This document shows, in pieces, positions 1-5,863 of a DNA stretch of 5,863 nucleotides. Position numbers and translations under genes: made by a program. Numbering within the stretch: position 1 is the stretch's first letter; the number at the start of each line of letters is the position of its first letter. The notes below the pieces were generated by a model that saw nothing but the letters and a program-made list of their open reading frames with translations, searched no databases and was not told the origin of the DNA. Source of the DNA: Halieaceae bacterium (GTDB lineage Bacteria; Pseudomonadota; Gammaproteobacteria; Pseudomonadales; Halieaceae); assembly GCA_011524755.1 (NCBI GenBank), contig WTJR01000101.1, positions 1-5,863 of the forward strand. Reading direction: 5' to 3'.

Positions 1-996
1 GCGCATGCCATCGAGTTGCGCATCGTCGAACTTAAAGGTTTTAAGATTTGCGAGACTCCAATACGCCTCGCCCGCATGTGGCTCTGCGGCAATGGCTCTC
101 TGATAGGCGGCCGCAGCGTCCTCACCGCGTCCACCATAACGCAGAGAGTGGCCGTAACTGGTCAAAATGCGTGCGTTATCCGGTATGTACGTCAGCACCT
201 CTTCGAATTTTTCGTGCGCCTGCTCGAAGCGGCCTGCCATCGCGAGGATTGATGCGTGTTGGACCTTATGAGAGAGGTTGTCCGGCTGCTCGAGTTGAAG
301 CTGCCCAGTCCTATCCAGCGCTTCATCAAATCGCTGTCGACGGGCCAGCGCGGTCGCATAGTTCGCCTGAGCGATCGTGAAGTTTGGCGCGAGCTCCAAA
401 CAGCGCTCGAGCAATACGATAGCCTCATCAAGCATTCCCAATGTAATGCCTATTTCAGCCAGTAGGCGGATAGCATCAACATCGTGAGGGCGCCGTTTCA
501 GATATTCGCGGCAAATACCCTCAGCAACCCCCAAACGACCCGCCTGCATCAAATCAAGCACCTGAGTCAGGAGTGGATCGAGGCCCTGCTGGCTGCCCAG
601 GGATCGGCGGTAGGCATCAGCTGCAGCGACGTCGTTACCTTCTGAGGCACGCAGCTCATACAGGTCTCGCCACGCTGTCCTCAAATTTGGCTGTAAACGG
701 ACAGCGGTCTCCAGAGAGATAATGGCCTCTGACAGCCTGCCCTGTCCTTTTAGCGCCAGGCCAAGCTCGTGGTGTGCAAGTACCAGGCTTTCCGCCTCAA
801 TAAGAATTTGACGCAGTAAAGGCTCTGCCGCTTTGTTCTGGCCGTTTCGTCGAAGCGCAACACCGTGCATCAAGACAAATCGCGAGTCATCGCGAGCGAG
901 CTCCCGCGCTTCTGCCGCTAACTGACACGCGGTTTCCGAGTCGCCATTTTGCAAGGCAACTTTTATCTGTTCATACAAGTCTTCGGCCGATCGCAT
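1..996 (-). CDS. TPR-repeat protein, N-terminal part, probably a TPR-sulfotransferase (runs off left edge)
   Basis: Reading the minus strand from the ATG at 996-994 gives 332 uninterrupted codons to the window edge. The start is well bounded, because an in-frame TAA lies 15 nt upstream and this is the first Met after it; the Shine-Dalgarno is weak (AGAAGA). No signal peptide or membrane segment is visible, so the protein is probably cytoplasmic. The translation is a chain of about nine 34-residue TPR-like helix pairs, roughly at 4-37, 38-70, 71-104, 105-138, 139-172, 173-206, 207-240, 241-274 and 275-308. Clear examples include LGLALKGQGRLSEAI and YGHSLRYGGRGEDAAAAYQR. After the last repeat comes GEAYWSLANLKTFKF (309-323), which I recall as the typical link between TPRs and a C-terminal sulfotransferase domain (PF13469 type). 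That domain would transfer sulfate from PAPS, but its PAPS-binding residues lie outside the window, so the activity is inferred. The gene follows the TonB receptor on the same strand after 141 bp containing a terminator, so co-transcription would need read-through or its own promoter. The TPR assignment is firm; the sulfotransferase part is moderate. Confidence 0.85.
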   Translation of the reverse strand, partial: MRSAEDLYEQIKVALQNGDSETACQLAAEARELARDDSRFVLMHGVALRRNGQNKAAEPLLRQILIEAESLVLAHHELGLALKGQGRLSEAIISLETAVRLQPNLRTAWRDLYELRASEGNDVAAADAYRRSLGSQQGLDPLLTQVLDLMQAGRLGVAEGICREYLKRRPHDVDAIRLLAEIGITLGMLDEAIVLLERCLELAPNFTIAQANYATALARRQRFDEALDRTGQLQLEQPDNLSHKVQHASILAMAGRFEQAHEKFEEVLTYIPDNARILTSYGHSLRYGGRGEDAAAAYQRAIAAEPHAGEAYWSLANLKTFKFDDAQLDGMR

Positions 997-1056
997 AGTC
1001 TTCTGCTTTTACATCACAAGATTCATTCATCAAGAGCTGACGGTAACTTCCAGAAA

Positions 1057-1092
1057 GACCGTCATGAAGCCCCCCATAAAGCCCCTCATAAA
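1057..1092. repeat. Three tandem 12-bp units next to the terminator
   Basis: On the plus strand the units are GACCGTCATGAA (1057-1068), GCCCCCCATAAA (1069-1080) and GCCCCTCATAAA (1081-1092). The last two differ at one base, and the first matches the third at 9 of 12 positions. The GCCCCT of the last unit (1081-1086) can also pair with AGGGGC (1095-1100) in the terminator stem, so it could form a competing hairpin. The units lie between two genes and no function is known to me. They may be a small local duplication. Confidence 0.6.
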
Positions 1093-1119
1093 AAAGGGGC
1101 ACCCTAAAGGTGCCCCTTT
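1091..1119 (-). terminator. Rho-independent terminator of the TonB receptor gene
   Basis: A perfect 11-bp stem pairs AAAGGGGCACC (1093-1103) with GGTGCCCCTTT (1109-1119) around a 5-nt loop. On the minus strand the GC-rich part of the stem is followed directly by a run of six T (1095-1090). The stem begins 18 nt after the receptor stop codon, a standard placement. On the plus strand the stem has only a short T run, so it should act mainly on minus-strand transcripts. It separates the receptor gene from the downstream TPR gene. Confidence 0.9.
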
Positions 1120-1137
1120 CTACTGCTTCGAACAAGC

Positions 1138-3555
1138 TTAGAACGATCGCGTGAACGATACACCCAAGCTTCGTGGCTGGTTGATAGTGACTCGCTGATC
1201 CCAAGTCACAGCATTGATCCAGACAGAGCCACGCTCGTCAGTCAGGTTATTGACATAGACCTGAGCTGACCAGTTTTCACGCTCCATACCTACCGCGGTG
1301 TTCACCACTGTGTAGGCCTTTTGCGTGCGTCGCTGCGTAGAGATCGTTCCACCATCGAACAAAGTGTTGTACGAATCGCCTGTGTACATGTAGGCGGCTT
1401 GTAGGAAGAAGTCATCACCGAACCCATAGCGAGTCGATAAGTTCCACTTCGTCTCAGGTACGCGTGGCAACGCAGTTCCTGATTCCGCATCTACGGTCAC
1501 ACCATTTCGCGAGTAATCAGACGTCAGATTTGAATCGACGAAGCTCGCTGCACCACTCAACGACCAGTTGGCCGCCAGCATGGCAGTGAAGTCAAATTCA
1601 AAACCATTACTCTCAGCGTTACCCACGTTGTAGGTCAACGTAATGGGCGAGATCGAGGTATCGAGGCGTGAGAACTGGAAGTCATCCCAATCCTGCCAGA
1701 ACGCCGCTGCATTCAAGCGGAGTTTGCCATCCATGAGAGACGCCTTGAAACCAATCTCCTGTGCTGTCAGGAAGTCTGGCAAGAACTCACAACCGATGTT
1801 CGATGCGCCCTGGTTACCCAGACCATCTTGCAAACGCGTCGCACAGAAACGGTTCAAGCCACCTGGTCGGTAACCCTCACCCCATGTGGCATACGCCATC
1901 ACGTCATCGTTAACCTGCCATTCGGCTGTTAAACGATACACAGAGTCATTGGCCTCGGTGATACGCGGCACAGGTGCACAGTCTTCACCGTAGTTACTGG
2001 CGGGACGATCACCTTGAGGTCCCCAACCACCACAGGGCCACCATACGGTGCCAGAGAAGCCATTCAGACCACCTTCGTAGTCAAACTGCCGAGCACTCGC
2101 TGCGACCGTAAGGGCTTCAGTAACATCGTAGGAGATCTCACCAAAGTACGCAGTCTCTTCGTAGGCGCGAACGAAATCCGTTGTCCAGTAGATATCGGGC
2201 GCATCGACTGCCAACGGCGTTCCGTTGAGACCCATGACGTGCCAGTCATTGTCTGAAGCGGTATCGACCTCAACTCCATAGTAGCCAACCATGTAGCGTA
2301 AACGCGCTTCTTGGTCAGAGACGTAACGGATCTCGTAGGTGCTTCGATCGATTTCCGTTGTATTGGTGTACTGCTCTCTGGGGTCACCACAGAAGCCTGT
2401 GTAGGACACGTAGCAGTTGTAGTAGGGCTCAACGTAACCGTATGACACGTAGTAATCGCTGTAGAGCGAGTAGTCGGCATAGGTTTCGGTATCGCGCTCA
2501 AGATCGCCGTAGGTAGCGGTCAAGGTTCCACCGAACAGTTCGCCCTCGAGCTTCAATGAGGTTTGGGTCCACTCATCGTCGTTCCAGTCGGGCATAAGAC
2601 GCATGACCTTCAGGTCACCAACGGTTGGATCGTGATCCCAAACACCATTGGACTCGACATCCTGCATGATCAGTGCCGCTGTCAGGGTCCAGCTGTCGTT
2701 GAGGTCTACGGCTAACGCGGCACGTGCACCACGCGTTGTCGCATCGTTAAAGTTCTTCTCAGCAACTTCACTGTTATCGACAGTCAGGTCAGCCGCAACG
2801 TCATTTAGCGGGCTCGCGGGATCCAGTCCAGCGCGGATGTACCCGCGACGGAACGTGTGCGTACCCGGCACGTTATCAATAAAGCCACCTTGGACCTTGT
2901 TGTAACCAACAAGACGCAGCGCCATGCTGTCGCTCAGTGGAATGTTGACGAAACCTTCAGTGAGGTGACTGATGTCGCCGCTCTTGGGCTGCTCCATGCC
3001 AAAACTAATACCACCCTCGAACCCTTCGGTGCTGGGCTGGTTTGTGATGATTCGGATAGCGCCTGACTGTGCGTTCGCACCATAGGTCGTACCCTGAGGG
3101 CCAGCCAGGACCTCAATCCGAGCCACATCGTAAACGTGCGGGTTAAGGTACTGACCCACGGCCGTTACCGGTTGCTCATCGAGATATACCGCGACCGATG
3201 GGTTAGCGCCTAGGCTGCTTTCACCACCACTCGAAATACCTCGAATATAGATATCACCACTACTGGGGCCCAACGTCACGAAGCTGACGTTTGGCAGCAT
3301 CATGATGTAATCCTCCATATCGGTGATATTGAGGTCCTCCAGCTGTGTTTCACCCAACACGCTGACGCTCATTGGAATGTCTTGAACACTCTCAGACCGT
3401 CGTGTTGCGGTAACTAAAACCTCTTCAATTTCAACCTGCGCCTGTGTTGGCATGGCAATCGTTGTCGCACCAACCAACCCGCAAGCAGTCGAAACCGCCA
3501 GCGCTAAAGGCCGTCTGAAAAATGAGGTCTGTTGGGATGAGTTATTACTTTTCAT
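1138..3555 (-). CDS. TonB-dependent outer-membrane receptor, substrate unknown
   Basis: A complete 805-residue gated beta-barrel receptor that would import a scarce ligand across the outer membrane using energy passed on by TonB-ExbB-ExbD. Residues 1-39 form a signal peptide: a polar, basic start (FFRRP at 12-16), a hydrophobic core, and likely cleavage after A39 (TQA|Q). A TonB-box-like segment, IEEVLVTATRR, lies at 43-53. The plug runs from about 54 to 170 and shows DIPMSVSVL, IYIRGI (102-107), VAVYLDEQPV and RIEVLAGPQGTTYGAN (146-161). The barrel fills the rest and ends in SFTRSF with a terminal Phe, as expected for BAM-assembled barrels. Length is normal for the family. Oddities are Ala151 where Arg is usual in EVLRGPQG, 11 tyrosines within 359-385, and six barrel cysteines in three close pairs (381/389, 508/526, 571/589). 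The ATG is supported by a strong GGGAG ribosome site and by the signal peptide. The gene is divergent from the FAD oxidoreductase and ends in a strong terminator. No residue identifies the ligand; siderophore, sugar, vitamin and aromatic ligands all remain possible. Confidence 0.95.
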   Translation of the reverse strand: MKSNNSSQQTSFFRRPLALAVSTACGLVGATTIAMPTQAQVEIEEVLVTATRRSESVQDIPMSVSVLGETQLEDLNITDMEDYIMMLPNVSFVTLGPSSGDIYIRGISSGGESSLGANPSVAVYLDEQPVTAVGQYLNPHVYDVARIEVLAGPQGTTYGANAQSGAIRIITNQPSTEGFEGGISFGMEQPKSGDISHLTEGFVNIPLSDSMALRLVGYNKVQGGFIDNVPGTHTFRRGYIRAGLDPASPLNDVAADLTVDNSEVAEKNFNDATTRGARAALAVDLNDSWTLTAALIMQDVESNGVWDHDPTVGDLKVMRLMPDWNDDEWTQTSLKLEGELFGGTLTATYGDLERDTETYADYSLYSDYYVSYGYVEPYYNCYVSYTGFCGDPREQYTNTTEIDRSTYEIRYVSDQEARLRYMVGYYGVEVDTASDNDWHVMGLNGTPLAVDAPDIYWTTDFVRAYEETAYFGEISYDVTEALTVAASARQFDYEGGLNGFSGTVWWPCGGWGPQGDRPASNYGEDCAPVPRITEANDSVYRLTAEWQVNDDVMAYATWGEGYRPGGLNRFCATRLQDGLGNQGASNIGCEFLPDFLTAQEIGFKASLMDGKLRLNAAAFWQDWDDFQFSRLDTSISPITLTYNVGNAESNGFEFDFTAMLAANWSLSGAASFVDSNLTSDYSRNGVTVDAESGTALPRVPETKWNLSTRYGFGDDFFLQAAYMYTGDSYNTLFDGGTISTQRRTQKAYTVVNTAVGMERENWSAQVYVNNLTDERGSVWINAVTWDQRVTINQPRSLGVSFTRSF

Positions 3556-3561
3556 AGTTTA

Positions 3562-3568
3562 CTCCCTC
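3562..3568 (-). promoter_or_regulatory. Ribosome binding site of the TonB receptor
   Basis: On the minus strand GAGGGAG ends 6 nt before the ATG at 3555. It contains a strong GGAG core at normal spacing and fixes the receptor start. Confidence 0.85.
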
Positions 3569-3694
3569 AATGACTTCGCATCGTTTTCGTTGTTGTACTG
3601 CGTTTTTCCCCGGGGGTAGTGCACCCAAACCGACTGCCTGTCTGACCCCCATACCAGTTACACCGGCTTATTTCGCAGAACCTTGGCAGCATTA

Positions 3695-3724
3695 CTTAAA
3701 GCGCTACCCGTGGTATACCGACAA
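3695..3724 (-). promoter_or_regulatory. Weak candidate sigma-70 promoter for the TonB receptor
   Basis: On the minus strand TTGTCG (3724-3719) and TTTAAG (3700-3695) are 18 nt apart and match the -35 and -10 consensus at 4 of 6 bases each. The GGTATACC palindrome overlaps the -35/spacer, where a repressor could act. The implied leader would be about 130 nt. Matches of this quality occur by chance, so this is only a candidate. Confidence 0.2.
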
Positions 3725-3783
3725 TTGAGACGAACATCAAACAAAAACCGGTTAAAAATAAGAAGCTCGCGATAAGAGTGCTC

Positions 3784-3787
3784 GGAG
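3784..3787 (+). promoter_or_regulatory. Ribosome binding site of the FAD oxidoreductase
   Basis: GGAG lies 5 nt before the ATG at 3793. It favours this ATG over an in-frame GTG at 3778, which would place the GGAG inside the coding region and add five residues of no evident value. Confidence 0.8.
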
Positions 3788-3792
3788 TCAAA

Positions 3793-5151
3793 ATGAAAGT
3801 AATCGAACCTGCCAGAGAGCTGGATGTCATTCACTCCACCGATGTACTGGTTATCGGTAGCGGACCGGCGGGGCTGGCCGCTGCCATTGCGGCCGCAAGA
3901 GCCGGTGTCAGCGTCACCTTGCTCGAGCGTTTTGGCTGTTTCGGAGGGAACATCACCGCGGTAGGTGTGGAAGGCTTTGCCTGGTATCGACACGAACAGA
4001 CCGTTGATAGCGAAGGTATTGGCATTGAGTTCGAGGAGCGTGCCAAGGCAGCGGGCGCCTCAGTCGCTGAACCACAATCGGAGAGCCATGCCATCGATGG
4101 TGAGGCCTTCAAAGCGGTCGCAGACGACCTTGTTCTCGAGGCTGGGATCACGCCCATGCTTCACCGCTTATTCGTCGCCCCCATCATGGATGGCCGTCGA
4201 ATAACAGGTGCCATTGTCGAGAGTAAGGCTGGCCGGGAAGCCATCCTTGCGGAGCGTGTCATTGACGCGACTGGCGATGCCGATGTTGCGCACAGGGCCG
4301 GTGCGCCAACCATTAAGCAAGCCAAAGAGGACATGATTGGTGCCTCGGTGATGTTCTCGCTCTCGGGTGTCGACAAAACAAAGTTCATCGAGCACGTCAA
4401 AGCAGCACCTCACACCTATGCGGACTGGGCCTATGGACAATGGACCATCGAAACAACGGGGAAGGAAGATGAGATGTTCTCGCCCTTCCTGCGCAAGCCA
4501 TTTGAGCGTGCGCGGGCCGAAGGATTAATCCCACCCAACCTCGATACAATTTCAGGCACCTGGGGCGCACTTTACGATACGGGCGACCTCACCTACATGA
4601 ACCTCGTCCACCTCCTTGGCTATGACGGCACCGATCCCGCCGATCTCACTCGCGGTGAGATGGAAGGTCGCAAGCAGGCAATGATGGCTGTGAAAGCGCT
4701 ACAGGCATTCCAGCCGGGCTGCGAGAACGCCAAGTTACGAAACTTCGGAATGACATTGGGCATTCGCGATACCCGGAAGATCGATTCTGCCTACAACATG
4801 ACCGAACACGATGTGCGCGAGCAGGGACGATTTGACGACTCAGTCGGGATTTTCCCCGAGTTCATCGATGGCTACGGCATCCTCATCCTGCCGACGACCG
4901 GTCGTTACTTCCATCTACCCTATCGGACCTTGATTCCGAAAAATGTTGAAAACCTCATTTGCGCAGGGCGGATTACCGGAGGTGATCGCGTCAGCCATGC
5001 CGCCACCCGCAATATGATGTGCTGTGCGGTGACCGGCCAGGCCGCCGGCACGGCCGCGGCCTTGTCGGTCAAACGAAATGAATGCTTTGAGGACCTGTCG
5101 GTATCAGCGCTACAAGGCGAACTCAAGCGTCAGGGCGCACGCATACACTAG
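3793..5151 (+). CDS. FAD-dependent oxidoreductase, PF12831 (FAD_oxidored) type
   Basis: A complete 452-residue cytoplasmic flavoenzyme with no signal peptide. The N-terminal Rossmann fold has the dinucleotide motif GSGPAG (22-27) and the acidic residue E45 at the end of the second strand, which would bind the FAD ribose, followed by GCFGGN (48-53). The second FAD-contact segment is VIDATGDADVAHRAGAP, from residue 156. The family signature IRDTRKI lies at 324-330, followed by a GRFDDSVG segment and LPYRTLIP around 375-382. The C-terminal FAD cap is LICAGRITGGDRVSHAATR (388-406), followed by GQAAGTAAALS. This order of motifs fits PF12831 proteins and the length is ordinary. The family is broad and many members lack an assigned reaction, so the substrate is unknown. 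No CxxC redox pair or iron-sulfur motif is evident; C410-C411 are adjacent and sit in the FAD cap. The gene is divergent from the TonB receptor and convergent with the BCCT transporter, with stop codons 5 bp apart. I infer a catabolic role for a solute imported by one of these neighbours, but this is not shown by sequence. Confidence 0.92.
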   Translation: MKVIEPARELDVIHSTDVLVIGSGPAGLAAAIAAARAGVSVTLLERFGCFGGNITAVGVEGFAWYRHEQTVDSEGIGIEFEERAKAAGASVAEPQSESHAIDGEAFKAVADDLVLEAGITPMLHRLFVAPIMDGRRITGAIVESKAGREAILAERVIDATGDADVAHRAGAPTIKQAKEDMIGASVMFSLSGVDKTKFIEHVKAAPHTYADWAYGQWTIETTGKEDEMFSPFLRKPFERARAEGLIPPNLDTISGTWGALYDTGDLTYMNLVHLLGYDGTDPADLTRGEMEGRKQAMMAVKALQAFQPGCENAKLRNFGMTLGIRDTRKIDSAYNMTEHDVREQGRFDDSVGIFPEFIDGYGILILPTTGRYFHLPYRTLIPKNVENLICAGRITGGDRVSHAATRNMMCCAVTGQAAGTAAALSVKRNECFEDLSVSALQGELKRQGARIH

Positions 5152-5156
5152 AGGAC

Positions 5157-5863
5157 TTAAACGCCTGATGAGGTGGACGTTTGAGAGGCTCCGTCAGTTA
5201 GCTGTGCACGTCTTAAAAATACGAGGGCATAAATCGCGACGTACAGACCAATCACGATCATGCCGATCCATTCGATTTTGAGTGGTGTGAACTGATACAA
5301 CACAACCAAGCCGGCAAGCAGGCCCGCATGGGTCAGCACGTAGCGATACTGACCCAGCGCTTCCACCGTAAGACCCAGGTTCTGTGAATACAGTCGGGTT
5401 AACGAGTCCAAGCTGTTGATCACAAACAGGATGCCAACAACAATCATGAGTAGCGTGATTGAGTCGCTGACGGGCATCCCACCTGCAAAGTAGCCAAAGA
5501 GCACCGAGAACCAGAGTGCGATGGGGATAGATGGCACAATCAATATCGCAATCAAGAGCTTCCATGCAGCCATACCGTTAACAAACCGAGCGACAAACTG
5601 ACCGATCATGATCGACCAGGCAAACCACCAACTCAGGTAAAAGCCGTGATATTCGTTGATCGGCAGAATGAAGCGATCGAGGTTTGTCAGGTAACCACTA
5701 AGGCCACTCATCGTCCCAAGAAGACCGCTAATACCGACACCCGACGCTAGCCACGCAGCCGCAATCAGAACAAAAAATAAGCCCGTAGAACTCAAGCTGA
5801 GCACCCGCAACACCGTGAGTCGCGTACTCGACACCACCGCAAGGACAATCACCGTGCCCACCA
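5157..5863 (-). CDS. BCCT-family (betaine/carnitine/choline) transporter, C-terminal part (runs off right edge)
   Basis: The minus-strand frame is open from the window edge to the TAA at 5159-5157, giving about 235 C-terminal residues. The true start lies to the right; a GTG at the very edge is not a credible start because family members are about 500 residues or more. The fragment is strongly hydrophobic, with roughly six to seven membrane segments. FYLSWWFAWS (codons about 5642-5613) aligns with the BCCT TM8 signature FYWAWWISWS, and all three tryptophans of the quaternary-amine aromatic box region are kept. The next stretches, IGQFVARF, IVPSIPIALWFSVLFG and VINSLDSLTRLYSQ, align with GMFIARI, LVPxxxxLWFSVFG and the TSADS region. 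The family moves trimethylammonium or zwitterionic solutes such as betaine, carnitine, choline or DMSP across the inner membrane. Only about 20 residues follow the last membrane segment, so a BetP-like regulatory tail is absent. The loop after TM8 lacks the usual SRGRT. The fragment is divergent from well-known members, and the exact substrate is unknown. Confidence 0.8.
   Translation of the reverse strand, partial: VGTVIVLAVVSSTRLTVLRVLSLSSTGLFFVLIAAAWLASGVGISGLLGTMSGLSGYLTNLDRFILPINEYHGFYLSWWFAWSIMIGQFVARFVNGMAAWKLLIAILIVPSIPIALWFSVLFGYFAGGMPVSDSITLLMIVVGILFVINSLDSLTRLYSQNLGLTVEALGQYRYVLTHAGLLAGLVVLYQFTPLKIEWIGMIVIGLYVAIYALVFLRRAQLTDGASQTSTSSGV

Larger units (their letters stand above)
3556..3792. 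promoter_or_regulatory. Divergent intergenic control region between receptor and oxidoreductase
   Basis: These 237 bp hold both gene starts' leaders and must contain the promoters for two divergently transcribed genes. Several short palindromes are visible: CCCCGGGG (3608-3615), GTGCAC (3619-3624), GGTATACC (3712-3719) and AACCGGTT (3746-3753). There is also a 6-bp inverted pair, GGGGGT (3612-3617) with ACCCCC (3645-3650), inside the receptor leader. Any of these could be an operator or leader structure, but none matches a motif I can name with confidence. No small gene was found here; the only sizeable open frame crosses into the oxidoreductase in antisense and has no family features. Confidence 0.55.

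Noticed and set aside
16..465. Overlapping small open frames on the plus strand (and one on the minus strand in another frame), 69-110 codons
   Set aside because: They lie wholly within the minus-strand TPR gene, whose frame is open throughout and shows clear TPR periodicity. The small frames have no recognisable domain or ribosome site.
1006..1036. A possible promoter for the TPR gene, TTGATG and TAAAAG at 16 nt spacing on the minus strand
   Set aside because: The -10 would end only about 9 nt before the ATG, leaving no room for a ribosome site. The matches are 4 of 6 and likely chance.
971..1204. A 77-codon minus-strand frame spanning the end of the receptor gene and the start of the TPR gene
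   Set aside because: It crosses the terminator hairpin and overlaps both real genes in another frame. Its LYGGLHDG-like rhythm comes from the tandem 12-bp units.
2064..2501. A 145-codon minus-strand frame, rich in Thr, Pro and Ser
   Set aside because: It is a shifted reading of the receptor gene. Its odd composition comes from the tyrosine-rich codons read out of frame.
3683..3759. Plus-strand promoter candidates for the oxidoreductase (TTGGCA, TTGAGA)
   Set aside because: No -10-like hexamer lies 16-18 nt downstream of either; the nearest AT-rich candidates give spacers of 20 nt or more.
3658..3993. A 111-codon minus-strand frame reaching from the intergenic region into the oxidoreductase
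   Set aside because: It is antisense to the well-supported FAD Rossmann region, has no recognisable motif and would occupy the divergent promoter region.
5172..5215. A weak inverted repeat (GACGT with ACGTC) inside the BCCT gene as a terminator for the oxidoreductase
   Set aside because: The stem is only 5 bp with a loop of over 20 nt, and no proper T run follows, so it cannot be supported as a terminator.

Overview
The window looks like a piece of chromosome from a marine-type gammaproteobacterium, possibly of the OM60/NOR5 (Halieaceae) kind. This is an inference from three things: the style of the TonB-dependent receptor, with its long basic signal peptide and IEEVLVTATRR box; the presence of a TPR-sulfotransferase-like gene; and a moderately GC-rich composition. 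No rRNA, tRNA, CRISPR array, insertion sequence or integrase gene was seen. Genes cover almost everything, and the longest gene-free stretch is 237 bp.

Layout, left to right. (1) Positions 1-996, minus strand: the first 332 residues of a tetratricopeptide-repeat protein that runs off the left edge. It has nine TPR-like units and then a GEAYWSLANLKTFKF segment, which I recall as the usual junction into a C-terminal sulfotransferase domain. (2) Positions 997-1137: a spacer with a strong minus-strand intrinsic terminator and three tandem 12-bp units. (3) Positions 1138-3555, minus strand: a complete 805-residue TonB-dependent outer-membrane receptor. It has an unusual tyrosine-rich loop and three local cysteine pairs in the barrel. 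(4) Positions 3556-3792: a divergent regulatory region with several short palindromes. (5) Positions 3793-5151, plus strand: a complete 452-residue FAD-dependent oxidoreductase of the PF12831 type. (6) Positions 5157-5863, minus strand: the C-terminal 235 codons of a BCCT-family (betaine/carnitine/choline) transporter, convergent with the oxidoreductase and separated from it by only 5 bp.

How the genes may work together (inference): the receptor would bring a scarce ligand across the outer membrane, the BCCT carrier would take a small, probably quaternary-ammonium or zwitterionic, solute across the inner membrane, and the flavoenzyme would oxidise a substrate in the cytoplasm. The divergent receptor/oxidoreductase arrangement makes shared control possible. 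The actual substrate cannot be read from the sequence. I see no clear evidence for a wholly new kind of system. The most distinctive features are the receptor's loop chemistry and the combination of genes.
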